A DNA stretch of 64,000 bases from Siphonodentalium dalli (lineage: Eukaryota > Mollusca > Scaphopoda > Gadilida > Siphonodentaliidae): positions 41,454,106 to 41,518,105 of the forward strand of contig CP136063.1 of the NCBI GenBank assembly GCA_032622095.1, written 5' to 3'. Below are positions 1-12,500 of the stretch, in pieces (positions within the stretch are counted from its first letter, which is position 1; each line of letters opens with the position of its first letter). The notes under the pieces were generated by a model that saw only the letters and a list, made by a program, of their open reading frames with translations, made no database searches and was not told the origin of the DNA. Made by a program: the position numbers and the translations under genes.

Positions 1-95
1 TCTTCTATATCAGCCAAATTATCTAAAAGTTTTCTTTTTAAACTCCCTCTGTTCTTTCCTTTCTGTGAAACTTCGAAGTCACTGTCAGAAGACAT
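1..95 (-). CDS. Partial N-terminus of an unrecognised Polinton protein
   Basis: An ATG at 95-93 (minus strand) opens a frame that runs off the window start, giving about 31 residues that begin MSSDSDFEVSQKGKNRGSLK. It is acidic at first and then lysine/arginine-rich. It starts just after the protease gene and has the same orientation and spacing as the other Polinton genes, so it is probably the next gene of that element. Too little is visible to name a family. An 'MSS' acidic start also occurs on the polymerase gene at 41.2 kb, but that is a weak resemblance. Confidence 0.4.
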   Translation of the reverse strand, partial: MSSDSDFEVSQKGKNRGSLKRKLLDNLADIE

Positions 96-107
96 TTTAA
101 ATTTGAT

Positions 108-617
108 TTAAAAAATATTATAAAAAAGCATTTCATTTATAGAAAAAAAAAATACAAAAAAAAACAAAATATCGAACAACACGGGTAGATGTTGTTTACA
201 CCAATTATAAACGTAAGTATCATTATGAAAACCGGGTTTATTTAAAACGTATAGACAATCCAATCCTCTACAAGTATGATACAAATAATATAATACGAAA
301 TAACCACACAAAAAAGAAGATATATGTTGAATATAATTTGTACTATAATACAATCTACCATATTTAGCTAACATAATTTTCAACTGCTCAGATGGAGGTG
401 ATCCGACAGGATCAAAATATATTATAAAATTATCATCGCGTTTCCATATACATATCCAATGTTCACCATCTAACCAAGATGGGTCAGTATTACAAATTAA
501 ACCTCTGTTTGGCTTAATAGTATCAGGTAATTCGTCCAAAGCATAAACGCCTAATATCATAGAATTCAAAACTGAGTCTGATTTTAATGCATCAGATATA
601 TCTAAGTTGCTCAACAT
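108..617 (-). CDS. Adenain-type cysteine protease of a Polinton
   Basis: Resembles the adenovirus-type maturation protease (family C5) that Polintons and adintoviruses use to process capsid proteins. Counting from the ATG at 617, the putative catalytic residues are His53 (GEHW), Asp69 (YFDPVG) and Cys104 (LCGYF), with a glutamine at 97 that fits the oxyanion position. The 'NTDPSW' block before the histidine also fits. The start at 617 lies five bases past the capsid stop (622-624); an open frame continues upstream to 635 but overlaps the capsid gene. The C-terminal 20 or so residues are Phe-rich and come from an A/T-rich stretch, so the true end may be altered. All catalytic positions are present, so this gene looks intact apart from that tail. 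Confidence 0.8.
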   Translation of the reverse strand: MLSNLDISDALKSDSVLNSMILGVYALDELPDTIKPNRGLICNTDPSWLDGEHWICIWKRDDNFIIYFDPVGSPPSEQLKIMLAKYGRLYYSTNYIQHISSFLCGYFVLYYLYHTCRGLDCLYVLNKPGFHNDTYVYNWCKQHLPVLFDILFFFVFFFSINEMLFYNIF

Positions 618-621
618 AATG

Positions 622-918
622 TTAAAATATTCCACCTGTGTAAACGCTACGTTCCCCGCTAATTTCTATAGAACTATCATATTCGGCATATACTATTACA
701 TTTACTGTATCTGGTAAAGCTGTTGAAAATTTTGCACTTAACCGGGCGCTACCTCGCTGTTTTGGGTGCCACACTAAACTATCTGCATTATGATCGGCAG
801 TTAAATCAAAACCGAAAGTTGTAAAACCATTGGCATAATCAAAAAAACTCACTCTGAAAGATTGCTCGCAATATAATTTATTTATAGAATTCAAAAATGT
901 GTAATATGAACCTACATA
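622..918 (-). CDS. C-terminal fragment of Polinton capsid protein (F54H12.2-like)
   Basis: Encodes about the last 99 residues of the Polinton double jelly-roll capsid protein, the family often listed as 'F54H12.2-like'. Family features are an aromatic SYYTF segment, 'DYANGFTTFGFDLTADHN', then an Arg/Leu strand and 'VIVYAEYDSSIEI' close to the C-terminus. The frame is open upstream to an ATG at 987, but those residues (before the Tyr codon at 916-918) do not look like the family and are probably flanking DNA. The missing N-terminal part is at 31,356-32,365, same strand, and stops at the matching family position. The protease follows directly. Calling it the major rather than a minor capsid protein rests on published Polinton analyses as I recall them. 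Confidence 0.72.
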   Translation of the reverse strand, partial: YVGSYYTFLNSINKLYCEQSFRVSFFDYANGFTTFGFDLTADHNADSLVWHPKQRGSARLSAKFSTALPDTVNVIVYAEYDSSIEISGERSVYTGGIF

Positions 919-1440
919 ATATGACCATACGTAAACGTAATAAAGCCCACGTAGATTAAATCTGGCAGTTTGCGATACGAAATACATTTATAATAATTAC
1001 CGCTTTTGAATTATACCGGTATCGAAATTAGTCGACGAAATTGATGTGACAAAGATAAAGGGAAATAATGACATTTCTTCCTGTACTCAAATAGAACTTT
1101 CGAAGAGGTGTTCTTTTGTGCGACACTGTTCACATTTTCACAACATTTTTTACTCGATGCGTTTACTGTTAACACCGAAGATCTGGTCTGCTTGACAGCG
1201 TGGAAATATAATAAAATTACATTACAAAATGCTCCAAGTTGTGTTTTGGAATTCTGCACTACATGTGGAGTGATTACAGGGTGTGCTGTATAGCTCATGG
1301 TGCGTTGCTACACAGCTAAGTCATGTAGTCCGAAAATATCCAACGTCTATTCAAATCTGAGATAGAAATGCTTATTTGCATAAGTTGGAGGGAATTGTGT
1401 GAGCACATGGTGACGTCATACAGTATAGTACAGTTCACAA
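919..1440. other. Stretch without recognisable gene
   Basis: Left edge of the inserted block. Open frames of up to 95 codons occur on the minus strand and 61 on the plus strand, but their composition is not protein-like. The only structure noted is the AAGCCCACGTA motif at 943-953, which is inverted at the right edge of the block. Confidence 0.5.
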
Positions 1441-4400
1441 TCCGAAGAAACAAGTCCTGTTACAGTCATGTCGCAAGCATATGGGTGCTCGTCTAATATC
1501 CCAACTATAGAACACAGGTGTGATTGAACATAGTGACAATAACGGATTGACATACCCATGTCACAGTATATGTCGCAAGCATATGAACGCATGCATTTGA
1601 CACTATATCAATATGTGGGATACATACACAAAACCGCACGCGTATGTTACTGGTATCAGTATATCGAACGATTGCAACCTTATGTGTCATCCTTACGCGA
1701 CGCAGGCATGCACATAATTCCCAAAATTCAGTCATACCAGAGTCCAAAATATTGTACCCAAATACAGGTTATGTCACACCGTTATATAATCGTTATTTGT
1801 TTGTGTGTAAAGCGTTCCTACATAAATAATGTGTACACTGCTACTACGTCAATAAAGCAATTTTCAGTCAATATATATATACCAGGATATGTTGATCAAC
1901 TTGGGAACGCAATGTGAAATTAAGAAGTATCCACGATTAAATACAATTTCCCACTACCGGTTGGACAGACTATTGCCATAACTAGTGTATGTCGCAAGCA
2001 TGTGGATGCACTTATGACACGATATCAATGTCGCATGCTTGGTATGGAATATATACACAAAACTACGCGTGTGTCTTACTGTTGTCAGTATATCGGACGA
2101 GTTCAATGGCGTAGGATAGCACAATCTGCCAAAAACATTATTGTTCTCATTAAAAGACGCATGCATGCATGATTATCATACACTATCGGCCAGTAACAAA
2201 CATGCAACTGGATCTGTTTACCACACGCTCGATCGATATATTCTAACTGATTCTTCCCCACCGATGTCTCTATATCCCTGCAAGATAGATGTTGCCTAAC
2301 ACTGTTTCTTGAGTGAAAATGCTCAATTTTAGGTAAAAAAAACGCATAGATTTAACCATAAAACCTGCATTTTAGTAACTTAATTTGTATTTTTCTTGCG
2401 ATAATTGTCATATATCTGCTTCAAAATAATACGGACACCAAACACCATCAGCACCAACATTCAGTCATACACGTAGTCGAGAATACTGTACCCAATTACT
2501 GGTTGTGTAAACATTTTAAGGCTTCATTTTTTGTACACTGCGCTACTACGTCAATAAAACAATGTTCAGTCCATATGCTAGGATCCATTAATCGATGCCG
2601 CAACCATGTGAACGCCCCTACCGGAATATCGACGTATCCTAACTCTAGAACGCATGCAATGTGAAATTAAGAATTAACCACAATTGAACATAGTATACCA
2701 CTAACGGATTGTCAAACTATTGCCATATACTGTATGTCGCACGCATATGGACGCACTTGACACGACATCAATATCGCACGCTTGGTACGGAATATATACA
2801 CAAAATCGCATGCGCGAGATACTGTTGTCGTATATCGGACGAGTGCAGTGGCGTAATGATCGCACGATCAGTCAAATACAAATTGTTATCCTTACGCGAC
2901 GTATGCAAGTATGTCATATACCAGGGGGAAATAACACACATATGCGGCTGTTAATCACACATTGGAACGGCATATTCTAACTGACCCTTCCCCACAAGTG
3001 TCTCTACATCCCTGCATTATGGATGTTGCTCAACACGGTTTCTTCCATGAAAGTGGCAAATACATATAACGATTATAACTCATAGATTTAATCACACAAC
3101 CTGGAAATTTTAAGTATTTTAGTGACTGTTTGTATTTTTCCTGCAATATTTGTTTATCCTTTTAATGCTGGGAGCTGCACTGTTGTGGTATTAAAGACCA
3201 TGTTCCAGTGCCTTCCCTTATATATGAAGCCTCGTATATGTAAGAGAATGCGTTGGCACAGGTTTTTCGTAATATTTCCGGAAACTCAAGTCATGAAATT
3301 GTTAAATTTAATAGACACCATGCACTATCAGCATCAAAACTCTAATAGCAGGTAGTGTTGAGAACACTGTACACAATTGCTGGTTATGTCACAAGTCTAA
3401 GACCGTATTATATATTTTAATGCGCTCTCACATCACCCATTTTCACACTGCGCTGGTACACCAATAAAGGATTTTCAGTCTGAGTTAATCAATGTCGCAA
3501 CCATATGGGCGTCCCTTCTGGAATATCGACATACCCAACTATGGAGCGCATTGTGAAATTAAGTAATAGCCACCATTGAACTTCCTACCACTAATGGGTA
3601 GGCAGACTATTTCCATATTGTATGTCGCAAGCATATGAAAGAACTTGCCACCATATCAATATCACTCGCTTGGTATGAAATAAACAAAACCGCATGTGTG
3701 TGCTCGTGTCGTCAGTTTATCTGACAAGTGCAATAACGTAATGATAGCTTGACCTGTCAAATACACTTCCACGATCGCACAGAATTTCATAAACATTCCG
3801 GAAGTCCACGCCGCATCTTAACATCTTTGCAATGTGTCTGTTCCTGCATGTGCAATGGAATCGTGAAATTGCCAGTTTGAAACTGAATTCTTTTCGGATT
3901 TTAATGCAATTGCTTGTAGCTACAGGTACCTGCTTAAATATAACTGACACCAAAAACCGTCAATATTAAATCACAATCATACCAAGTAGAGCTAAGAACA
4001 CTGCTACCAATTACTGCTATACCACGATGCCAGTCTTATTAAAACTAGACCTAACTGTCATTACTTTCAACTTACGTTGAGAGTTGACTGTAAGGAAACC
4101 TTGGTCTAGTTATTACTAGACTGCCACGATGCTAAAGCTGTAGTTTTATTTTGGTTATACTGAATAAATACGTCAATCATTGTCCACAGCACTACTGCAT
4201 CAATAAAGGATCTTTCAGTCCATATGCCAGGACGTGTTCATCAACGTCACAACCGTGTGGACACACCTCCCAAAATATTGAAACATCACACTCTGGAACA
4301 CATTGTTAAGAATAGAAATGACCAAATTAGCAGACTCTTGCCATCGTGTATATCGCAAGCATATGGACGCATGTGCCACTACCGGTATATCAATATGAAA

Positions 4401-4560
4401 CGTTGGTATGCAATATATACACACAACTGATTATGTGTGTTCCTGTCGTCAGTTTACCATATGAGTGCAAATGCGCAAAGATAGCACAATTTTCTGCACG
4501 AACAGTGAAATACCTCATGCGTTATTGTTATGCTGCGATCGCAGGAGTTTCATAAACTTG
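1441..4560. repeat. Degenerate tandem array, units of about 0.7-0.9 kb
   Basis: Three full and two partial diverged copies of one unit lie head to tail. Landmarks recur in order: 'ATGTCGCAAGCATATG' (near 1,568, 1,988, 2,733, 3,628 and 4,350), 'GGTATGGAATATATACACA', a 'TTCCCCAC...TGTCTCTA' block (near 2,255 and 2,985), and 'ACGTCAATAAA...TTCAGTC' (near 1,848, 2,545, 3,465 and 4,195). Spacing between landmarks is about 715, 900 and 730 bp. Short frames inside recur only because the DNA is repeated. It could be a satellite or repeats internal to a large element; I cannot name a family. Confidence 0.7.
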
Positions 4561-4719
4561 GGGCCATAGCACCGATGTATGTTCTTTCTTTGAGTGTCTA
4601 ATTGAACATAATAATTGCTGTTTGCAGTCATGTTTCACGAACTTATATAGCTATAGTAGTACATGTACCCTGATGTATGTAAGGCAAAATTATAGTAAAT
4701 ATTTGTATGTAGAGGATCT

Positions 4720-5500
4720 CACATGAGTTTATATTTTGTACGGAATCTATCAATCGAGATAACTAAATTCGATTTGAGCCGAGACTCAAATAGAATTTAG
4801 TGGATGAGGTTGATAAATTACGTATAAAGTAGAATGAGTTTGATATACATTTTATCACATGATCAAATAAACGCGAATAAACGCGAAGTATTCATCGAAG
4901 AAAACTATCATAAACGTCAGCAATCGCAAGTCGTTTAAATATTGGCGTGACGTCATCGCACGTGCTAATATTACATGTGTGTCTTACCAATAATTATGAA
5001 CCTGGTTTTGTGAGTTAATTATGTGATAAATTGTGATATTAAACGAACAGGAAATAGTGCCAGGTGACCCTTGACTTCCGGTCTGTCTTCTATTTACACT
5101 CCATATATTATGCCTTCCAATATTTTTCCAACCAGCTATAATCATGAAGAGTTTGAAAAGTTATGTCATTATATATACACCATTAAATACAAAGTGTCTT
5201 TATTTATCTGGGACTATTTCTTTACACGCGCAAACAATGAACAGTTACATGAAAAGTCATCCCATGTCTTATAGAAGCCGATGTTAGTTTAGCGTCCCAT
5301 TTGTTGATTTAAGTAGGTTTTGTCGAGGCTTTAGATCATGTAATAAATATAACTCGTCCCCAGAGTATAGGCTATAGCGGAATTTACAAAACTCGTCCAC
5401 TACATTAGGTCAGGACCTCAACAAAGGCTCGTCCAGTTCTAATTTTCTGGACTCGTTTTGTAAATTCCGCTATAAACTGGGGACTCGTTGTAGATCCTCT
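4720..5500 (+). mobile_element. Hairpin-ended non-autonomous element, copy A
   Basis: Shares long blocks with 46,930-47,510, which is in the opposite orientation: 'CTAAATTCGATTTGAGCCGAG', a segment around 'CCAGGTGACC', 'AGAAGCCGATGTTAGTTT' and 'GTAAATTCCGCTATAAACTGGG'. The last 150 bp fold back on themselves ('ACTCGTCCCCAG' at about 5,354 against 'CTGGGGACTCGT' at about 5,476). No coding capacity is apparent. Copy A carries about 200 bp near 4,800-5,000 that copy B lacks. Exact ends and target duplications could not be fixed. Confidence 0.6.
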
Positions 5501-8370
5501 CTTTATTGCACACCCTGATCCCTGGAACATGACAAATGTGGCAAGGATGAAAAAATACCAACCGGTATGATGGCAGTATCTCATTCTAATAACAATATAT
5601 TGCTTATTGGTGAATTTGGATTTAGTTCAAAATAATATGATCATACTGTTGGCCCAATATTTTATTAATCAGAAGGCAATCACATCACCCAGGAATCTTC
5701 ATGTCTTTTCATTACACTTTCTGTTAGACATATATGTACATTGTACAGCCACATTCAAGTGTAAATTATGACACTTTCCAAACGTAATAGAACAAGATTT
5801 ACATTCTCCAGAATTGAAGCAGTGTATATTTTCCTTATAACAAGTGGATCAATACCCTGTACTTTCATAAGATGTTTTGCACTGAATAAATAACTACACA
5901 TCAGCTTCCTGGAGTGAATTCCTTGTTACTTCAGGTCAAGAATCACTATACCGTGTGCACATATAATCATATTACACATGTATGCCTCCACCCCAAAAGT
6001 ATCCATTGCACACATGACTACCTCCAATATAATTTAAAATAGATGATGTATTTTCTGTTATCCTGTTTTCTCATCATTTCCGTTTCTAGTAGTATTATAA
6101 GGAAGCTGAAGTTGCAAGTTATTAAAAGTTTGTGTCCTTGGTGTTGATATTGTCTTTGTGTGTGAATAACATTCCAAGAAGAGAGCCAACAGAAAATAGT
6201 GGATTTGACATTTGTGTCATCATAGTCAGGATACAACAGTTCCATTTAATCTCTGATTGTGATTTTAATTTTAAACCTGTCCAAACAAATTGTCTGATGC
6301 CTTTTCAAAATGTATTCAGAACCAGTAAATGTCAGATCAGTGATCACAGAGTTGAACTTCTGATAGTTATATAGTTATATGTGTGATAAGCAGGATGTAG
6401 ATCCAAAATATCCCTGAAAATAGAAAATAAAACACTTTAAGTATACAATAATACATACACAATACAGACATGATTTTAACAAGTGTGGTTGCACAACTAA
6501 TCAAGTGTATGCTGCATTGTAAGTAAGTACTCACTTCTTTTCATGGAGCTTGAACAGTTAAATAAAAGGAACGACTAACAGTCCTCTTTTATGCCAAGCA
6601 GTTTGAACTACCGAGTACAACCATGTAATTTTTTGCTGACATCTAAAAGCATTGTTGTCAACATTAAAAATAAACAGTAGTAACTACTACTGTAGCTGGG
6701 ATACCAGGAGTTTGCTTTAATGAGGGTTAAATAATTATTGTGCTCACAAGTCATCCAAGCTAATTATTAGTGTCTCTTTGATTTGCCGTACCTATTCCAT
6801 GAGACACCTGAGACAGTTCCCCCTACATATATTCTAAGCTGATGACAAACACTCTTTATTGCTAATTATTAGTGCCACTTTAAAATCATCTGAGAAACAC
6901 AGCACCTATCCCACGACAATCCATGGGTCACGTTACAGTACCCCTTTGTATTAATTTTCCTACATATATTATTTTCTAAGCTGATACTACTTCATAGCTG
7001 ATGCTATTTATTAACCCTTTCCTGACTGGAGCTTCCTGAAATTTTGCCTGTGCCAATGCATTCTCTTATATATGCGAGTCGCCAATATGGCACCTCACCT
7101 ACTAATATAAAAGAGAATGCATTGGCCAAGTCTATCCCAGGAAAAGGGAGCTATTGCTCCCACACCTATAATTACTGGCAATATTTTGTTCGCAGGTGCC
7201 AAAAGTTGCACTTGTCAAAATGTTCACGGTCACTGTAATAGTTGATTAAGGTATATAGGTTGATCGAAGGTATATTTATAACCTTTCCCATCAGTTAAAT
7301 TATGGGCATGTGAAAAGTTTAACTGGACATATGTCTATCCCACAATTCCACAGGTATTATTATTTTTTGCCCATGTGTTCTGTGATGGGAACCATTACTT
7401 AAACAGTTGCTACTATGATGCTAATAAGACATATATCTTTAAAGCTAAGTTTGCAGCGGTACAAGTAACTTAAAATGGTTGAGTTTTAACATGTACGTTT
7501 CCATGGTACTAGTAACTGCGATGAATAGTGGCTTGTCACTGGGGATCAGTGTCCACTGAGCCACTGACCATGCACATGAGAAGATAAATTTACTTTGAGA
7601 AAAGTTCTACTGGTGTCAGCTTGTGTGAAATGAAAGGAGAACAATGTAATTGTACTTGCTCTCACTGATCGTTAGCTGACTAAACAATAAAAGAATTGAA
7701 AGACCAATTGGGTTTTAACATAACCACAAATCATGTATGGTAGCGATTTCGCATTCAGTAAGTTAATCCATTTTTATATCTCAGCTTACACATGGATAGG
7801 CCTACATGTACATGGGGAAAGCGAAAAAATGCATGGTTAACTGATCATGATGGAAGGCTTGCATGATACATAGTTGTTTCGGTTTAATGTATAGTGTTTT
7901 CACAATGGACTTGTGTTAGAAATTTTGTTTTGTATTTAAACAGGAAGAGGCAAAAGTGTGTAACGGTAAAGTTCGGCAAAAAAATTATCGCTGTCGAGGA
8001 AAAAAAAAATAGGTTTGAGGTCCTAAACATGGATTTTGGTCAGTCAAAACATGGAATTTTTGTTGGCCTTTTTATATGTACCGGTACTGGTGCATGCAGT
8101 ACATTTACATCATTTACATGTATGTTGTGCATGGCGGTTCTCAAATATATATTCAACATCGATTAAGAACTGTATCTGTAGCTGCGTAAATTTAAAACTG
8201 AGCGAAAAATAATAATGTTCATACATGACTCATGAGTGTCAGAGAGACTATTATAATATTACAACTATTAGGATGAAAGTTTAAAAAAATAATAACTGGA
8301 TCCAAGACAATTCACGCTACGTACGGTATTTCCTTGGTATCATGATTAACTTGAAGATGAAGTGTATAAA
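5501..8370. other. Long stretch without recognisable gene
   Basis: No convincing coding sequence; frames are short (up to 90 codons) and of biased composition. One small imperfect hairpin is visible at about 7,050-7,125, with 'CCAATGCATTCTCTTATAT' facing a reverse copy. Similar 'GAGAATGCATTGGC'-type motifs recur near 3,245 and 29,195, so it may be a dispersed short repeat. Confidence 0.5.
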
Positions 8371-8379
8371 TATACTAGT

Positions 8380-8708
8380 GTCGAAGGGGTCACTCTCACC
8401 AAAAAAAGTGCTGAAGGGTACACAGGATTTTCAAAATGAGCTGAAGGGTACACATGGTTTGAAATGTCGTTCTAAAGGACATTCAGTTTTCGTATCTGCC
8501 ATGATTTCTGTTAGAGAATAATTGTTTACGTTCCAATGAATATTAAAATGTACTGAAAACAAACTGCTAATGGGCGCCAGACTTTCATAAACACAATTTA
8601 AGTAGTGGTGTTCGTGCCGATCACAAACCCTGTGTACCCTTCAGCACATTTTCAAACCCTGTGTACCCTTTGAACAGCACTTTTTTGGTGAGAGTGACCC
8701 CTTCAGCC
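8380..8708. mobile_element. MITE with terminal inverted repeats and 8-bp duplication
   Basis: A 329-bp element. The left end carries GAAGGGGTCACTCTCACC followed by A-rich sequence and AGTGCT; the right end carries the reverse complement, AGCACT...GGTGAGAGTGACCCCTTC. The two outermost 3-4 bp do not pair. It is flanked by the 8-bp direct repeat ATACTAGT at 8,372-8,379 and 8,709-8,716. The interior has short internal repeats ('CTGAAGGGTACACA') and no coding potential. An 8-bp duplication suits hAT- or P-type mobilisation, but the ends alone do not decide it. A remnant of the same family lies at 13,017-13,108. Confidence 0.75.
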
Positions 8709-8780
8709 ATACTAGTAGTGTGAAGGTGAGGCCATTTGGTATTGCAGAATGGTTAATAATAATACCAGTTTTAGTTTACT

Positions 8781-8788
8781 CTGACAAG
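8781..8788 (+). repeat. Left target-site duplication CTGACAAG
   Basis: The octamer CTGACAAG directly precedes the left terminal repeat of the giant element and is repeated exactly at 30,409-30,416, directly after its right terminal repeat. Eight base pairs is the duplication length known for P-superfamily (and hAT) transposons. Confidence 0.85.
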
Positions 8789-8809
8789 CACAGGCCTTCT
8801 AAACAGTGA
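8789..8809 (+). repeat. Left 21-bp terminal inverted repeat of giant element
   Basis: Reads CACAGGCCTTCTAAACAGT then GA inward. It is identical to the reverse complement of 30,388-30,408. Beyond base 21 the two ends diverge at once, which marks the inner limit of the terminal repeat. Confidence 0.85.
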
Positions 8810-8886
8810 TAATTGAGTGAAATTTTGGATTTTGAAGTAATTAGACCACTTACCTTGTATAGAAGTACCAGGTGTGCATCAAGCAC

Positions 8887-8900
8887 TTGGGTCGAAATTT
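8887..8900 (+). repeat. Left subterminal 14-bp motif
   Basis: TTGGGTCGAAATTT begins 98 bp from the left end of the giant element. The same 14 bases occur at 30,293-30,306, ending 102 bp from the right end, in the same plus-strand orientation. Near-symmetrical placement suggests a transposase- or host-factor-binding site. Drosophila P elements carry internal 11-bp motifs at a similar distance, though theirs are inverted. Confidence 0.4.
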
Positions 8901-9575
8901 TGTCATGTCGTCATTGTCGATAAATAAAATAGGTTAAAGTCTATTTTTTCATCCAATTTACCATTAAACTGCGATGTTTTTACAGCAACTGGTGCCTCTA
9001 TTTTTGAAGAAACATATGCCGTTGGCAGAATCAATGTATCTCACCTGTATCATGTCTATTATTCAACAAATATGACTTTTTTCTTTCAGACATTTTACAT
9101 GGCGCATCGGCCAGAATCAGGACCGGTCAACGTCATAATCGTTCTCAGCTACCTATTACTATTTCCTGATATGATGATGACGTAGCAATATGGCGACCAG
9201 CATGTGTCAATGAACCTGTAGTCACATGTCCTGATGTTATTAAAATAATTCACTTCATGCACTTGTCTTGTTCATTCATGATTAATGCTTCCACGTCCCA
9301 ATGCCTAATATTTAAATCTCTACTCATAATCATAAGCTCACGATAAATTGATTAATGCTGCCACGCCCCTGTGCCTATGAATATGACAGAATACAACTAG
9401 CATGAATTCCACGTAATTTTATGCAAACTTAGTTCACAAAAATGGTGTACTCAACTTAATGACACATGACATCATAACCATACGATCGGCACTCACATAT
9501 AACGATTTGCTAGTGTGCATAGCATGTACGGTGTTTTCATAACTCCTGAAATTTGACTTCGCTTCGTCTTCATAA

Positions 9576-12500
9576 ATGTCACACTCTGTGAACAACGATC
9601 AACAGACAGAATGTTTAAGGCAAGCCAAATGCGGCCACAACATCCTACTTACTGGTCAGTGTGGCACTGGAAAAACGTATTTATTGAGGTTAGTAATATA
9701 CCTACTATCGTAATCTGTTTTTTTGTTTACGTTGTGTGTTAACAGGAATATAGAATTTTTTTTGGGAAGTTGGCATATCAATGATTGTTACATAAGTGTT
9801 ATGCCCGAATATTCCAAAAATTTTCTCCCCAACCAGTACGATTACATAAAATGAGCTCTTCAACGAAGTGGGTTAATTGCTTTTTCTTTAAAGTTGCTTT
9901 TTTACCCACATAAAATTTCAGCTTATAAATGTATATACCGAAACTGTTGTTGGTGGGGTCAGAAACCCCTGGCTCCGTTTCATCAGAAATAACCTGAATT
10001 CTATGGGCATGTCATATATCTGGACGACTCAGTCGGTCCACAGTGTGAAGATTTTCTCAGCGGCTGTGAAACAAAAGCTGACGGACTTACATGCACAACA
10101 ATGGCATGGATCTATGACTAGTTCAAATAAATTTACTTTTTATAGGTGTATTAGAGAAGAGTTTACACGACCTAAATTCCTCTGTATTGACAACAACAAT
10201 ATTGTTATGCCATTAGTGAGGTTCAGGTCCAGAAACCACCGCCTGTCGGTGGAGACTGGTTCCTGGACAAACACACCATATAACGAGAGATTATGCTCGT
10301 TATGTGGAGAGGGAATCTGAGATGAATTCCATTTCATATTAGTATGCCCAAACCTGAAAGAGCTGAGATCAAGATATATAAAGAAATATTACTATAAAAG
10401 ACCCAATACATTGAAGCTAACCGACCTATTTAATAGCGGTAACAAACGAACACTTACTAATCTCGCTCTATTTATTAAGAAAGCCCTATCAATAACGAGG
10501 ATCTCCTGAGGCACACCAAAACAACTACTAAAACCGACCCAAACCCACTGATTACTGACCCACTGATTACTGACCACATATCCCATATGATATTGTCGTA
10601 TATTTATTCACTGCACGCATGCACAATTCATAAATATTTTGAAATTTAACACTGTATATGTTCCACTCTAAATGTCAAAACGACGACGAGTATATACCAA
10701 TAAATTGAATTGAATTACACTCGAATTCAGCTTGTTAAACGAAGCGAGTTTAATTTTTTGGTTTTGCATGGAGCATGATAGACGCCGACATTTAGTAAAG
10801 ACCGTGATGACGTCACATTTCGCGCCATAATATATAACGGCATGGAATTAGAAAAGCTGGCTACGAATATGATCGCTGGCTATATTTGTAATCGATATAA
10901 AAACCTGGCTACGAATGTGACTGGACCTTTTTTCACTGTTTTTATTTAATTTTTGTTTAATAATTTTTCCAATGTTATACAGTTCCTTGTGACAAATAAT
11001 AAAACAAATTCCCAGATAACAAATTTCTTACTTATATTACTTGTATCTTAACCTCTTGGCTGTTATACGTCAGTACTGAGTAACTATAGGCTATAGGACC
11101 TAAAATGGCACTCGTGGATAGCATGGCTATTATCTAGCATTTGAATGAAGTCAGTTGTATGTTTTTTTGGATATTCGTTCACAAAAGTAACAAAATGATG
11201 CAATCTCCAGCTGGGACCACACCCAAATGTGAAGTGGGTTATGAGGATCATGTATTGACGAACAGTAATTGCATTGTTTGTTGAATGTTATAAAGTTCCC
11301 TGTAAGAACGGATCAGAACATATGGAAGAGTGGGGAATGTAAATTGGGACGTTGATTATTTAATCACACATACAGGTAAATATCAGCATGGGCCCCTTCC
11401 TTTTTTCAACTTTTATTCTAAAGTATATCAAAGACTTTAAAGATACGGAGGCCTTGGCGCTGGGTGTGGTGTTAAAATATTCTACTCCGTCAAAACTGCC
11501 ATAAACAGAAGGAATTGTAAGATATAGACAGACTTTGTTTTTATGTCAATGAGAAATATGGCATAAACAGTATGTTATTGTCAACTTTCCCCCCTTTGTT
11601 ATGTAAACAAAAACAGTTACTTTTCCTGGCTTTTGTTTAGATCCGGATATGGGAAACATAAAGAGCGTTATTTGTTACTGTTATCCTGATATGGAAATAA
11701 TAAAGAACGTTTATATCATGTTTGTGTGAGTAACCAATAGAATTGCGCTGCGTTATGTAAACAGAAGCACAACTTCTGTAACATGAACAGTCTCTTGTTT
11801 AAGTACACCAGCGTACGTACGTCTTGACGACTATATACTATTTACGCGCTTATTATGTTTGGCATATGATCGGAACTGTATATATTTTTGGTGTTCATTC
11901 TGTTGATGGCGATTTGAACAAATTTAAATATTTCTCCAACGAACGCCGCCCGTGCCTTTAAGTATGACATGTCATTATGTTTGATCTATTTCGCTATTAC
12001 ATGGAAAAAGTAGAGAATAAATTCATTCCAACAACCGGGTTGTTTCAAACCAGGGGCAAATTGGAACATCGACCGGGGTGAGTCAGAACACTGCTCGTAG
12101 AAGGAACACATATTAAATCAATGTATAATAGAGGTAAAACCACTAATATATTCCAAGAACTATATTAAATTGCTAGTGTAAAACATAATAGCTGAGTCCG
12201 GTGAATAAAGTATGTTCGAGAAATCTTCATCATTGAAAAATGTAACACATCTAGTGTAAACGTCGTTTCACATACAGGACGGACGTAGCAAGGCAAAATT
12301 TGGAAGGGGTTTTAGTGCTATCGATGCAAACCTCCCCATTTGCGACACAAATAATTATTCATCAACGGAAACGTATTGAAATCATATATAGGACATGGTT
12401 GCAAGCAACTGATGTGCATTCATCCATAATTCACTCTGATTTTTCCATAATGGTTAGTTATACTAGCTCAATATTCTTTAATTATCCTCCGATATCGAAG

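Noticed and set aside
1108-1293. Short plus/minus frames left of the tandem array
   Set aside because: Cysteine-rich by chance, overlapping on both strands, with no family resemblance.
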